A DNA stretch of 64,000 nt from Halobaculum sp. CBA1158 (GTDB lineage: Archaea > Halobacteriota > Halobacteria > Halobacteriales > Haloferacaceae). The translations under genes and the position numbers were made by a program. The DNA lies in contig NZ_CP090371.1 in assembly GCF_021431925.1 (NCBI RefSeq), positions 2,418,001-2,482,000 of the forward strand. Direction: 5' to 3'. Under the pieces are notes generated by a model, which did not search any database, was not told the DNA's origin, and was given only the letters and a program-made list of their open reading frames with translations. The first letter of the stretch is position 1. Every line of letters begins with the position of its first letter. Positions 1 to 7,626 of the stretch are shown here, piece after piece.

Positions 1-100
1 GTCGGATCGGTCGCCGAACGGCCGTCGTCTCCCGATCGTCTCGGAACCACGGTATCGACTCTCTCGGAAGCCATATACGTCGAAGCGTCCTCCTTCGCTT

Positions 101-715
101 ATGAACTACGCCGACGCACTCGACAGAGCCTACGACGAGTTGCCCGACACGCCCGCCGACGCCGGCGACCGCCTGCAGGTCCCGGACCCGGAGGGCCAGA
201 CCGACGGGGCGTTCACCCGCCTGACGAACCTCTCGGACATCGCGGACGCGCTCTCTCGGGACGCCGAACACCTCCACAGCGCCATCCAGCGACAGCTCGG
301 AACGAACGGCCAGTACGAGAACGGCGTCGCCCGCTACAACGGGTCCTTCTCGATCGCCGACTTCGACGGGGCCATCGACGAGTACGTCGCCGAGTTCGTC
401 ACCTGCTCGGAGTGCGGCCTCCCGGACACCGTGCTCAAGACCGAAGACGGCGTCCGAATGCTGCGCTGTCAGGCCTGCGGTGCGTTCCGCCCGGTCCAGA
501 AGCGCTCCTCGGCGGCGGCCTCCCAGTCGCAGGGTCCCGACATCGAGGAGGGGAAGACGTACGAACTGGAGATCACCGGCACCGGCCGCAAGGGCGACGG
601 CGTCGCCGAGAAAGGGAAGTTCACCGTGTTCGTCTCCGGCGCACAGGAGGGCCAGACCGTCCAGGCGTACGTCCACAACGTCTCCGGCAACCTCGCGTTC
701 GCCCGGCTGACGTAA
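101..715 (+). CDS. Translation initiation factor aIF-2 beta with C-terminal TRAM domain
   Basis: The protein is the beta subunit of the archaeal aIF2 heterotrimer, which delivers initiator tRNA to the small ribosomal subunit. Visible in 204 residues: an aIF2-beta/eIF5 core (about 30-130) that ends in a zinc ribbon with cysteine pairs at 102/105 and 123/126, then a Ser/Ala/Gln linker and a TRAM RNA-binding domain (about 147-204, containing GTGRKGDGVAEKGKF). Most archaeal aIF2 beta proteins are about 135-140 residues, so the TRAM domain is an addition; it is known in haloarchaeal versions. The ATG follows a short AT-richer stretch and no earlier start looks better. Cytosolic. Confident in family; the TRAM domain presumably adds RNA affinity (inference). 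Confidence 0.95.
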   Translation: MNYADALDRAYDELPDTPADAGDRLQVPDPEGQTDGAFTRLTNLSDIADALSRDAEHLHSAIQRQLGTNGQYENGVARYNGSFSIADFDGAIDEYVAEFVTCSECGLPDTVLKTEDGVRMLRCQACGAFRPVQKRSSAAASQSQGPDIEEGKTYELEITGTGRKGDGVAEKGKFTVFVSGAQEGQTVQAYVHNVSGNLAFARLT

Positions 716-873
716 GCGGGCCGGACCGCGACGGCGACACGGCACCGCCGGACTCGACCTCGACCCGGACCGCGACGGCGACCCGTCGCTCGCAGTTCTC
801 TCGGTTCGCCTCCCGCTTTCAGTCGTGACAGTCGGGACCGAAGCTACTTGTTCGCCAGCGCCCGCGACCGGGT

Positions 874-1119
874 ATGGCACGGCTCGACCTCTCGGACGGC
901 TTCGACGTCCACGAGTACCGCAGCAAGCTGAAGCTCCAGCGACAGGACGCCGGGTCGATGACGCTGTCGAACCGCGACGGACTGGGCTGTCCCGCCTGCG
1001 GCGACCCGTTCGAGCGCCTGTTCGTCAGCGACGACGAGACGGTCACGTTCGCGTCCGCGCCGGACGGACCGATCTGTCTCGCCAGGACGGACGAGCGCCT
1101 CCTCGTGTTGACTCACTAA
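874..1119 (+). CDS. Small haloarchaeal CPxCG zinc-type protein of unknown function
   Basis: An 81-residue acidic protein that I recognise only as a type common in haloarchaea. It has one CPACG knuckle near residue 51 and a further Cys near the C terminus (ICLA), which could complete a partial metal site. There is no signal peptide or membrane segment, so it is probably cytosolic. It starts with ATG about 160 bp after the aIF-2 beta gene and ends 12 bp before the convergent dehydrogenase gene. Function not assigned. Confidence 0.7.
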   Translation: MARLDLSDGFDVHEYRSKLKLQRQDAGSMTLSNRDGLGCPACGDPFERLFVSDDETVTFASAPDGPICLARTDERLLVLTH

Positions 1120-1131
1120 TTGTCGTCCCCC

Positions 1132-2091
1132 TCACGTCACGCGGTTTCTCAGTCTCTCCTCGCCGTCCCTGGCGAGCCGGCGGTAGTTCTCCGCGATGAT
1201 CTCCGTCCAGCGCTCGGCCTTGTGCGGCGTGCTCCCGGCCATGTGCGGCGTGACGACGGCGTTCGAGAGCTCCCACAGCGGCGAGTCCGACGGCAGCGGC
1301 TCCTCCTCGAACACGTCCAGGGCGGCCCCGCGGATCAGGTGCGAGCGCAGCGCCCCGACGAGCGCGTCCTGGTCGCAGACCTCGCCGCGGGCGACGTTGA
1401 CGAGCACGCCGTCCCCGCCCAGCAGGCGGAGTTCGTCGCCGCCGATCAGCCCCGCCGTCTCGTCGGTGAGCGGGCACGCGAGCACGAGGTAGTCGGCGGC
1501 CAGACACACCTCGTGGAGGTCCTCGGGCGACCGGGGCTCGTCGACGGCGTCGGGCATCGAATCGAGGTCGCGCTTCACGCCCCACACGTCCGTCCCGAAG
1601 GCGCTGGCGAGTTCGGCGACCCGCGTGCCGATCGCGCCGACGCCGACGATACCGACAGTCTTCCCGCGCAGTTCGCCGCCCTCGCGTCGCTCCCAGCGCG
1701 ACTCGGCCTGTTGGCGCGCCAGCGCGTGGAGGTCGCGCTCGAAGCTCAGCATGTAGCCGAGCACCTGCTCGCCGATCGGCTCGGCGTGGACGCCCGCCGA
1801 GTTCGTGACTGTCACTCCGCCGTCGGCGAGCTCCGCCGTCGGGAGGTAGTCGGTTCCGGAGGAGAGCGTCTGCACCCACCGCAGCGAGTCGGCCCGCTCG
1901 AGCAGGCCGTCGGGGAGTCGACCGATCACCACCCCGCGGGCGTCGGCGGCGTGGGCGTCGGTCTCGGCGGGCGTCTCCGCGGCGACGACGCGGTCGGCGG
2001 GGAGCCCCTCGGCGAGCAGTCGCTCGCGGAGGTCGCGCCCGCGGTCGGGGCCGACGGTGTGGGCGAGCAGCAGCGTGGGGTCGGCGGACAT
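1132..2091 (-). CDS. D-2-hydroxyacid dehydrogenase
   Basis: A 319-residue NAD(P)-dependent oxidoreductase of the D-isomer-specific 2-hydroxyacid dehydrogenase family, interconverting a 2-oxoacid and its D-2-hydroxyacid. The Rossmann motif GVGAIG is at 150-155. The catalytic triad is visible: Arg in VNVARGEV, Glu in DVFEEEPLP and His in VTPHMAG. Length fits the family (about 310-330). The start ATG is followed by a normal N-terminal beta strand. Substrate is not evident from sequence; neighbours give no pathway clue. The upstream (5') side borders the TnpB element, whose left end begins about 100 bp away, so its promoter region may have been altered by that insertion. Confidence 0.9.
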   Translation of the reverse strand: MSADPTLLLAHTVGPDRGRDLRERLLAEGLPADRVVAAETPAETDAHAADARGVVIGRLPDGLLERADSLRWVQTLSSGTDYLPTAELADGGVTVTNSAGVHAEPIGEQVLGYMLSFERDLHALARQQAESRWERREGGELRGKTVGIVGVGAIGTRVAELASAFGTDVWGVKRDLDSMPDAVDEPRSPEDLHEVCLAADYLVLACPLTDETAGLIGGDELRLLGGDGVLVNVARGEVCDQDALVGALRSHLIRGAALDVFEEEPLPSDSPLWELSNAVVTPHMAGSTPHKAERWTEIIAENYRRLARDGEERLRNRVT

Positions 2092-2264
2092 ATCGCCCGC
2101 CTCGCCCGGTCAAAACTAAAACGCGCCGATGGCCCCCGTCGAGACGCTCGGTGGCGAATCCCCGTTTCGCGGTGTCGAGAGCGACTACCTGACTCAAAGA
2201 GAGAGTCCCGCCATTTAGGTCGGGCGTGAATCCGACACTCCACGACACAGACCACGCTCGACGC

Positions 2265-2402
2265 TTAATCCGGGGTATCCTCTCGGACCTTCTTTTCGCC
2301 CTCAAGGAGCAATCCCTTCCACGTCAACCCTCGGTGTTTTTTCAGTTCTTTCAATCGCTTGTACTGTTCATCGTCATCGAACTCGATGCGGACTTCGACC
2401 AT
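2265..2402 (-). CDS. Divergent 45-aa small protein of the TnpB element, RHH-like
   Basis: A 45-residue charged protein starting MVEVRIEFDDDEQYKRLKEL. The beta-strand start (VEVRIEF) followed by a Lys/Glu-rich helix and a second helix resembles a short ribbon-helix-helix DNA-binding fold, though it is too short for certainty. It is transcribed away from tnpB, with 53 bp between the two starts, and lies inside the element ends. The longer reading frame upstream (to 2474) would run into tnpB and has unlike composition, so the ATG at 2402 is preferred. Possible role: control of the element or of tnpB (inference from position and the palindrome between the genes). Confidence 0.65.
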   Translation of the reverse strand: MVEVRIEFDDDEQYKRLKELKKHRGLTWKGLLLEGEKKVREDTPD

Positions 2403-2455
2403 ACAGTAACACACAAACCACATCTTTATGTGTGTTCTGATACAAATAGTAGTCG
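2403..2455. promoter_or_regulatory. Divergent promoter with palindrome between mini-gene and tnpB
   Basis: The 53-bp gap is AT-rich compared with the genome. It contains a 7-bp inverted repeat, AACACAC (2408-2414) and GTGTGTT (2430-2436), with 15 bp between arms. A TATA-like TCTTTATG lies between the arms. One symmetrical site between two divergent genes fits an autoregulatory operator; this is inference. Confidence 0.5.
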
Positions 2456-3733
2456 ATGAAGCGAGCCAACACATTCGAGGTGGTTCCGCAGTCCGACGAG
2501 GACGAGGAGTTGCTTCGACGCCTATTGGACGCTTCTGCCGCTCTCTGGAACGAAATCAACTACGAGCGCCGCGAGAACTATGCTGACCCAGACGGAGACG
2601 TGTGGGACATCAGCGAGTATCGCGGTCGCTATGGCGGAACACTCGGCGCATCCACGGTTCAGCAAATCGAACGCAAGAACCGCGAAGCGTGGAAGTCGTT
2701 CTTCAGCCTCAAGAAGAAGGGTGAAGCTAACGGCAAACCCGGATTCTGGGGTAACGCAGACGATGGTCGAGAACTTCGCACGTACATCCGAAACACGTCG
2801 TACTCCGTCGAGTGGGGTGAATACTCCCGCCTGGAAATTCTCGTCGGTCAAGACCTGAAAGACGAGTACGGGTTGGGACACCGCGAACGTCTGCGCCTCG
2901 AACTTCGAGGCGACCCCAATTGGAACGAGTATGAGAAGCAAGGTCGGTTGGAGTTGTTCTACGACGAGCAAGCACAGACATTCAGGGCCTTTCAGCCAGT
3001 CACCGTCGATGATTCTCGACTGGCACAACCACTGGCTTCGGAAGAAGCCGCTCTGGATATTGGTGTGAACAACCTCGTCGCCTGCACAACCACAACCGGC
3101 CAGCAATACCTGTACGAAGGACGCGACCTGTTCGAGCGATTCCGCGAGACGACGAGAGAAATCGCCCGCCTCCAATCACTCTTGGAGGACAGCCGATACA
3201 GCAGTCACCGCATCCAACGCCTGTACGACCGGCGCACCAAGCGACGTGACCACGCTCAAGACGCACTCGCCCGTGACCTCATCGAGCGTCTGTACGACAA
3301 AGGTGTTTCGACAGTATATATCGGGGCACTGACGGACGTGCTTGAGACGCACTGGTCGGTCGAGACGAACGCGAAGACGCACAACTTCTGGGCGTTTAGA
3401 GCGTTCGTGAATCGACTGGCTTGTACCGCTGAGGAATACGGTATCTCGGTGGAAGTACGGTCTGAGGCGTGGACGAGTCAGGAGTGTCCGAACTGTGGTT
3501 CGACAGAGGACACGACACGTCACAGAGACACTCTGACGTGTCCGTGTGGCTTCGAGGGGCACGCCGACCTCGTGGCGTCAGAGACGTTCCTTCGACGGCA
3601 GACAACGGTAACACGGTCGATGGCACGGCCTGTATGCCTCAAGTGGGACAACCACGACTGGTTGGAGTCATCACGCTCTCGCCGTCCCAACGAGGAGCAT
3701 ACGAACCCGAAAGTTGCCTCCGTGGGCCGGTAG
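2456..3733 (+). CDS. tnpB: TnpB-family RNA-guided endonuclease (possibly catalytically altered)
   Basis: A 425-residue TnpB of the haloarchaeal IS1341 type. TnpB proteins use an omega-RNA read from the element right end to cut DNA matching the flanking guide. Seen: N-terminal WED/REC-like region, RuvC-I Asp201 ([11 protein letters not shown]), a basic helix region (230-275), zinc ribbon Cys344/347/362/364 (CPNCG...CPCG) and RuvC-III Asp371 (GHADLVAS). At RuvC-II, where the usual motif carries Glu (for example VVEDL), this protein reads VYIGALTDV (287-295) with no acidic residue at the normal place. The catalytic acid could be relocated (Glu297 in LETHWS) or lost. Start ATG is 53 bp from the divergent mini-gene. 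Length normal, so not truncated. Confidence 0.92.
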   Translation: MKRANTFEVVPQSDEDEELLRRLLDASAALWNEINYERRENYADPDGDVWDISEYRGRYGGTLGASTVQQIERKNREAWKSFFSLKKKGEANGKPGFWGNADDGRELRTYIRNTSYSVEWGEYSRLEILVGQDLKDEYGLGHRERLRLELRGDPNWNEYEKQGRLELFYDEQAQTFRAFQPVTVDDSRLAQPLASEEAALDIGVNNLVACTTTTGQQYLYEGRDLFERFRETTREIARLQSLLEDSRYSSHRIQRLYDRRTKRRDHAQDALARDLIERLYDKGVSTVYIGALTDVLETHWSVETNAKTHNFWAFRAFVNRLACTAEEYGISVEVRSEAWTSQECPNCGSTEDTTRHRDTLTCPCGFEGHADLVASETFLRRQTTVTRSMARPVCLKWDNHDWLESSRSRRPNEEHTNPKVASVGR

Positions 3734-3800
3734 CGATACCCCCAGCGCGAGGAAACCCCGCCGTTCACGGCGGGGAGGATGTCATTCGTCGGATTCGAAC
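3700..3800 (+). ncRNA. Predicted omega-RNA 3' end and guide at the TnpB element right end
   Basis: In TnpB systems the omega-RNA scaffold comes from the tnpB 3' region and right end, and the bases just past the end act as guide. Here the perfect hairpin at 3756-3775 and its AGGATGTCA tail would be the scaffold end. The guide would be the next 16-20 bases, which lie inside the 3' end of msrB. The 5' limit is not visible; coordinates are a window, not a mapped transcript. Confidence 0.45.
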
Positions 3801-4273
3801 TCGAGGGCGGCGGAGTTGATACAGAAGCGCTCGCCGGTCGGTTCGGGACCGTCCTGGAACACGTGCCCGAGGTGGCCGTCGCAGACGGCGCAGTTCACCT
3901 CGACGCGGGACATGCCGTGGCGGTCGTCCTCGGTCAGCGTCACCTTCGAGTCGTCGGCGGCGTAGAAGCTCGGCCACCCGCACCCGGAGTCGTACTTCGT
4001 CTCGGAGTCGAAGACGACGGTGCCACAGCCGGCGCACGTGTAGACGCCGTCGTCGTCGCGGTCGACGTGCTCGCCGGAGAAGCGCGCCTCCGTGCCGCGC
4101 TCGCGAAGGATCCGGTACTGCTCGTCGGTCAGTCGTTCGCGCCACTCGGCCTCGCTGTCGGGCAGGTCGTCGCCGTCGGGCAGGTCGTTGGTGTCAGGCA
4201 GGTCGTCGGCGTCAGTCAGGTCATCGTCGGCGGCGGCGTCGCCCTCGGGAGTCGCCTCTGCGGGATCGCTCAT
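3782..4273 (-). CDS. msrB: Peptide-methionine (R)-S-oxide reductase MsrB
   Basis: MsrB reduces methionine-R-sulfoxide in oxidised proteins, with thioredoxin as partner. The 163-residue protein shows two zinc CxxC pairs (CAGC and CAVC), the GCGWPSF motif and the catalytic Cys in RFCINSAAL. The start at 4273 (MSDPAEA) is chosen over one nine codons earlier because haloarchaeal acidic tails begin this way. The N-terminal tail holds an in-frame repeat (LPDTNDLPDGDDLPD; 18-bp units at about 4150-4232). The stop codon TGA is shared with, or abuts, the right end of the TnpB element, so the last residues may have changed on insertion. Cytosolic repair enzyme. Confidence 0.95.
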   Translation of the reverse strand: MSDPAEATPEGDAAADDDLTDADDLPDTNDLPDGDDLPDSEAEWRERLTDEQYRILRERGTEARFSGEHVDRDDDGVYTCAGCGTVVFDSETKYDSGCGWPSFYAADDSKVTLTEDDRHGMSRVEVNCAVCDGHLGHVFQDGPEPTGERFCINSAALEFESDE

Positions 4274-4390
4274 GGAGGGCGATACGTGACCGAGACGCAT
4301 GAACCCACGGTCGGGACGGTCCGCCTCGACCCCAGTCCATCGTTCGCCGGCGGTTCGTCGTTCGCTCCCGGCCGCCCGTCGTCCGTCGTC

Positions 4391-5047
4391 TCAATGACAG
4401 ATCGCCCGAAGGTCGTCGAGTCCGTCGATGTCGTAGGTGGGCGTGACCGAGAGGTTCCAGTCCTCGCGGTGCGGACGGCGGATGAACGCCGAGTCGACGC
4501 CGGCGTTGTCGGCGGCCTCGATGTCGGACTCGTTGTCGCCGACGAACAGCGCGGTGTCGGCCTCGAGGTCCGCGAGCGCCCGGTCGATGTAGTGGCTGTT
4601 GGGTTTCTTCAGGCGGAGGCTCTCGACGGTCGGCTCGCGGCCGTAGGCTGTGTCGAAGAGGTCGCGGACGCCGAAGTGGTCGAGGAGGAACTCCACCGTC
4701 TCATGCTGGTTCGAGGAGACGATCCCGAGGGGGGCCGAGAGGTCACGTAACACGTCGATGTCGTCGTACAGGCGCTTGTTGCCCTCGCGGACCTCGCGGC
4801 GCTGGGCCTCGAAGGCCGTCCGGTCGCGCATCGCCCAGAACTCCCGCGGCGTGAGGTCGTAGGTGTCGCACACCTCCTCGACCTGCCCGGGCGAGACGCC
4901 GACGACCATCGACTCGACGTGGTCGGGGTCGGGGTCGGCCACCGAGAGCGCCTCGAAGGCGTCCCAGGCGGCCTCGTGGAGCACGTCGTAGTGGGTGCGC
5001 CCCACGAGCACCCCGTCGTTGTCGAAGACGATCGCGTCGTACACCAT
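4391..5047 (-). CDS. HAD-superfamily hydrolase (phosphatase-like)
   Basis: A 218-residue haloacid-dehalogenase-like hydrolase, probably a small-molecule phosphatase of the phosphoglycolate phosphatase/beta-phosphoglucomutase group. HAD motif I is FDNDGVL (nucleophile and acid/base Asp), motif II the Ser in GIVSSNQ, motif III Lys in LRLKKPN and motif IV VGDNESD. A helical cap lies between motifs I and II. The start at MVYDAIVFD is chosen because the first motif follows at once; two more ATG codons lie directly upstream (5050, 5056). The substrate cannot be read from sequence. Divergent from the FAD oxidoreductase. Confidence 0.88.
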   Translation of the reverse strand: MVYDAIVFDNDGVLVGRTHYDVLHEAAWDAFEALSVADPDPDHVESMVVGVSPGQVEEVCDTYDLTPREFWAMRDRTAFEAQRREVREGNKRLYDDIDVLRDLSAPLGIVSSNQHETVEFLLDHFGVRDLFDTAYGREPTVESLRLKKPNSHYIDRALADLEADTALFVGDNESDIEAADNAGVDSAFIRRPHREDWNLSVTPTYDIDGLDDLRAICH

Positions 5048-5265
5048 CATCCACATTCGCCGGCCATCCCGCATAAGGCTTTCACACCCGACAGCGCCCG
5101 AGCCTCGGCCTCCGTCTGCCGTCCGCTCCGGTAGTGACGACGACCGTGGACGACCCGGTAGTGACGACGACCCGCACCCGACCCGCCGGCGGTGCGCGAG
5201 GAACGCTCCGGGGATCGACGGAACCACCCGCAAGCGATACGGGAGTCCCGCCCGTGGATCGGACG

Positions 5266-6318
5266 ATGGCACACATCGGCATCGTCGGTGCGGGCCTCGC
5301 CGGCGTCGGCGCGGCGTACGCGCTCCGGGAGTCGGACCACGAGGTGACGCTGCTCGAGAAGTCCCGGGGCGTCGGCGGCCGGGCGGCGACCCGTCGGCGA
5401 AACGACTGCGTGTACGACCACGGCGCGAACTACGTGAAAGAGCGCGACGACCGCACGACCGATCTGATCCGCGAGTTGGGCGAGGAGGGACTCGTCGACG
5501 AGATCGGTCCCGTGTGGACGTTCGAGCGCGACGGCGAGATCGACCCCAGCGACCGCGAGGAGGAGCGCAAGTACACCTGGGAAGCGGGAATCACCCAATT
5601 CGCCAAGCGCCTGCTCGCGCGGACGGACGCGGACGTGCACAAGACCACCCGCGTCGAGTCGCTGGCGCGCGACCCCGAGGACGACGCCTGGACCGCGACC
5701 GACGCCGACGGCGACGACCACGGCCCGTTCGACGCGATCGTGCTCACGCCGCCGGCCCCCCAGACGGCCGACCTGCTCCGGGCGACCGACTGGCCCGACG
5801 ACGACGGCGCGCTCGAGGCGCTGGCGACGGCAGTCGAGGACGTGCCCTTCCGGACGATCCGCACGCTGGTGTTCGGCTACGACTTCTCGCTCGACGTGCC
5901 GTGGTACGCCGCGGTCAACACCGACACCGAACACGAGGTCGGCTGGCTCGCCCGCGAGGAGTGCAAGCCCGGGCACGTGCCCGACGGCGAGACGCTGCTC
6001 ATCGCGCAGATGAGCCCCGAGTGGTCGAGCGACCACTACGACGACTCCCTCGAGGACGCCGCCGAGGCCGGGGCGTCGCTGGTCGCGGGCCTCGTCGACG
6101 ACGGCCGCCTCGAGGACCCCGAGTGGGTCGACGACCAGGGGTGGCGCTACGCGCTCCCGAACGCCGGACTCGACCTCGACGCGGACGACGGCGCGCGCTC
6201 CCGCGCTCGCGACGCGGGGCTGTACGTCGCCGGCGACTGGGTCGCCGGAGCGGGTCGCGTCCACGAGGCGCTGTGGAACGGCGTCGACACCGGCGAGGCG
6301 GTCGCCGACCGACTGTAA
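5266..6318 (+). CDS. FAD-dependent oxidoreductase (renalase/amine-oxidase-like)
   Basis: A 350-residue NAD(P)/FAD-binding protein. The dinucleotide motif GAGLAGVGAAYAL stands at the N terminus, followed by the ESDHEVTLLEKSRGVGGR segment typical of FAD-dependent amine oxidases and renalase-like proteins. The C-terminal LYVAGDWVAG motif contacts the flavin. The start at 5266 places the beta strand (MAHIGIVGAG) at the N terminus; the 44 codons upstream in frame are low-complexity and are excluded. Substrate unknown. It stands alone, divergent from the HAD gene, and is followed by a tandem-repeat spacer. Confidence 0.88.
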   Translation: MAHIGIVGAGLAGVGAAYALRESDHEVTLLEKSRGVGGRAATRRRNDCVYDHGANYVKERDDRTTDLIRELGEEGLVDEIGPVWTFERDGEIDPSDREEERKYTWEAGITQFAKRLLARTDADVHKTTRVESLARDPEDDAWTATDADGDDHGPFDAIVLTPPAPQTADLLRATDWPDDDGALEALATAVEDVPFRTIRTLVFGYDFSLDVPWYAAVNTDTEHEVGWLAREECKPGHVPDGETLLIAQMSPEWSSDHYDDSLEDAAEAGASLVAGLVDDGRLEDPEWVDDQGWRYALPNAGLDLDADDGARSRARDAGLYVAGDWVAGAGRVHEALWNGVDTGEAVADRL

Positions 6319-6339
6319 CCCCGGGCGAACGTCCGATCC

Positions 6340-6445
6340 GCGACGGCGACGCGGTCGCGGGTGCTGTTGCTGTCGCTGACGCGGTCGCGGGCGCTGTCGC
6401 CGACGCGGTCGCGGGCGCTGGTACCGTCGCCAACGCGGTCGCCGT
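6340..6445. repeat. Intergenic short tandem repeat (GACGCGGTCGCGGG units)
   Basis: Three copies of GACGCGGTCGCGGG begin at 6348, 6378 and 6402, with GCTGTCGC-type spacers, and a degenerate fourth at 6432. Spacing is 24-30 bp. The block fills most of the 217-bp gap between two plus-strand genes. No gene is supported in it. Confidence 0.7.
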
Positions 6446-6535
6446 CAGCCGCTATCACGTCGCTCGCCGCTTCCGTCCGTATTCTCCGCTGTCGAAACCG
6501 ACAGGCCGCCCTCACCCGACCGATCAGACGACACC

Positions 6536-7585
6536 ATGCCGGCCGATCCCGGTGACGCCGACGGCGACGTTTCCCGCCCGGTGACGGTCGAGTCCGGCGC
6601 GCGCCTCCACTTCGGCTTCGGCAACCTCTCGCTGGCGCACGAGCGCATCTACGGCGCGGTCGGCGTCGGCCTCGCCGAGCCGCGGGTCCGGCTCGCCGTC
6701 GAGCCCGCCGGGTCGGTCGTCGCCGCCGACGACGCGGTCGCCCGGGCCGCCGACCGCGCGTGCGACCTGCTCGGGGTTCCGGGTGCCCGCGTCGCCGTCG
6801 AGGAGTCGCTCCCGCGGCACATGGGGCTGGGGAGCGGGACGCAGCTCACCCTCGCGACGCTCGCGGGGATCGCCCGGGCGCACGGGCTGGCCCCTCGCGT
6901 TCGCGAGCGCGCGCCGGCGCTCGGACGGGGCGGTCGCTCGGGGGTCGGCGTCGCGACGTTCGAGGACGGCGGGTTCGTCCTCGACGCGGGCCACCCGACC
7001 GGCCGGTTCACGACCGACCGCCCGGCCGACGGCGACTGGCGGGTGCCGGCGGTGGCGGCCCGTCACCGCGTCCCCGACGACTGGCGCTTCCTGCTGGTCG
7101 TCCCTGACGCCGACCCCGGACGCTCGGGCGACGGCGAGGACTCCGCGATCCGCAGGGCCGTCGAGGACGCCGACCCGGCGGTCGCCGACCGCGTCGCGGG
7201 GACGATCCAGCGGCGGCTTCTCCCCGCGGTCGCCGAGGGGTCGGCCGAGCGCTTCGGCGCGGCCGTCGACGAGATCGGTCGACTCAACGGCGTCTGGTTC
7301 GCCGACGAGCAAGGCGGCGTCTACCGGCCGCCCGTCGGCGACCTGGTCGCCCGCCTCGGCGACGACCCCGCGGTCTTCGGCGCGGGCCAGTCGTCGTGGG
7401 GGCCGACGGTGTACGGCGTCACCGACCGCGATCGGGCGGATGCGGCCCGTTCGGCCGGTGAACGCGCGCTGGCTGCGGCGGGCGTCGACGGCGACGTTCG
7501 GGTCGTCGAGGCGAGCAACCGCGGTGCGCGGATCCGCGCCGGCGACGAGGGACGTGCCGGCGACGACAACGGAGACGGTGACTGA
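6536..7585 (+). CDS. Beta-ribofuranosylaminobenzene 5'-phosphate synthase family protein
   Basis: A 349-residue GHMP-kinase-fold protein matching beta-RFAP synthase, which condenses 4-hydroxybenzoate or 4-aminobenzoate with PRPP in the methanopterin pathway. Visible: N-terminal SGARLHFGFGNL, the GHMP glycine loop PRHMGLGSGTQL near 95-106, and GRGGRSGVGVATFEDGG. Length is normal (about 320-350). Haloarchaea are not methanogens but carry this gene, perhaps for a modified pterin (inference). It follows a repeat block and precedes the KaiC-like gene by 41 bp, so the two may be co-transcribed. Confidence 0.88.
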   Translation: MPADPGDADGDVSRPVTVESGARLHFGFGNLSLAHERIYGAVGVGLAEPRVRLAVEPAGSVVAADDAVARAADRACDLLGVPGARVAVEESLPRHMGLGSGTQLTLATLAGIARAHGLAPRVRERAPALGRGGRSGVGVATFEDGGFVLDAGHPTGRFTTDRPADGDWRVPAVAARHRVPDDWRFLLVVPDADPGRSGDGEDSAIRRAVEDADPAVADRVAGTIQRRLLPAVAEGSAERFGAAVDEIGRLNGVWFADEQGGVYRPPVGDLVARLGDDPAVFGAGQSSWGPTVYGVTDRDRADAARSAGERALAAAGVDGDVRVVEASNRGARIRAGDEGRAGDDNGDGD

Positions 7586-7626
7586 TCGGCACAACGCCTA
7601 AGCACGCGCCCGGGTGAACACGCCCC

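Larger units (their letters stand above)
2194..3784 (+). mobile_element. IS200/IS605 (IS1341-type) element carrying tnpB and a divergent mini-gene, no tnpA
   Basis: A stand-alone TnpB element. Left end: after CTGAC (2189-2193) comes TCAAAGAGAG and an imperfect hairpin CCCGCC/GGTCGGG (2207-2224). Right end: a perfect 8-bp hairpin CCCCGCCG-TTCA-CGGCGGGG (3756-3775) followed by AGGATGTCA, the usual haloarchaeal right-end form. There is no TnpA transposase, so the element is probably non-autonomous. It holds a 45-codon minus-strand gene and tnpB on the plus strand. The right boundary falls on the stop codon of the convergent msrB gene; the exact end is 3781 or 3784. Boundaries are inferred from hairpins, not from an empty-site comparison. 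Confidence 0.8.

Noticed and set aside
4995-6584. Long plus-strand frame of 529 codons
   Set aside because: Overlaps the FAD oxidoreductase in another frame; Arg-rich shadow.
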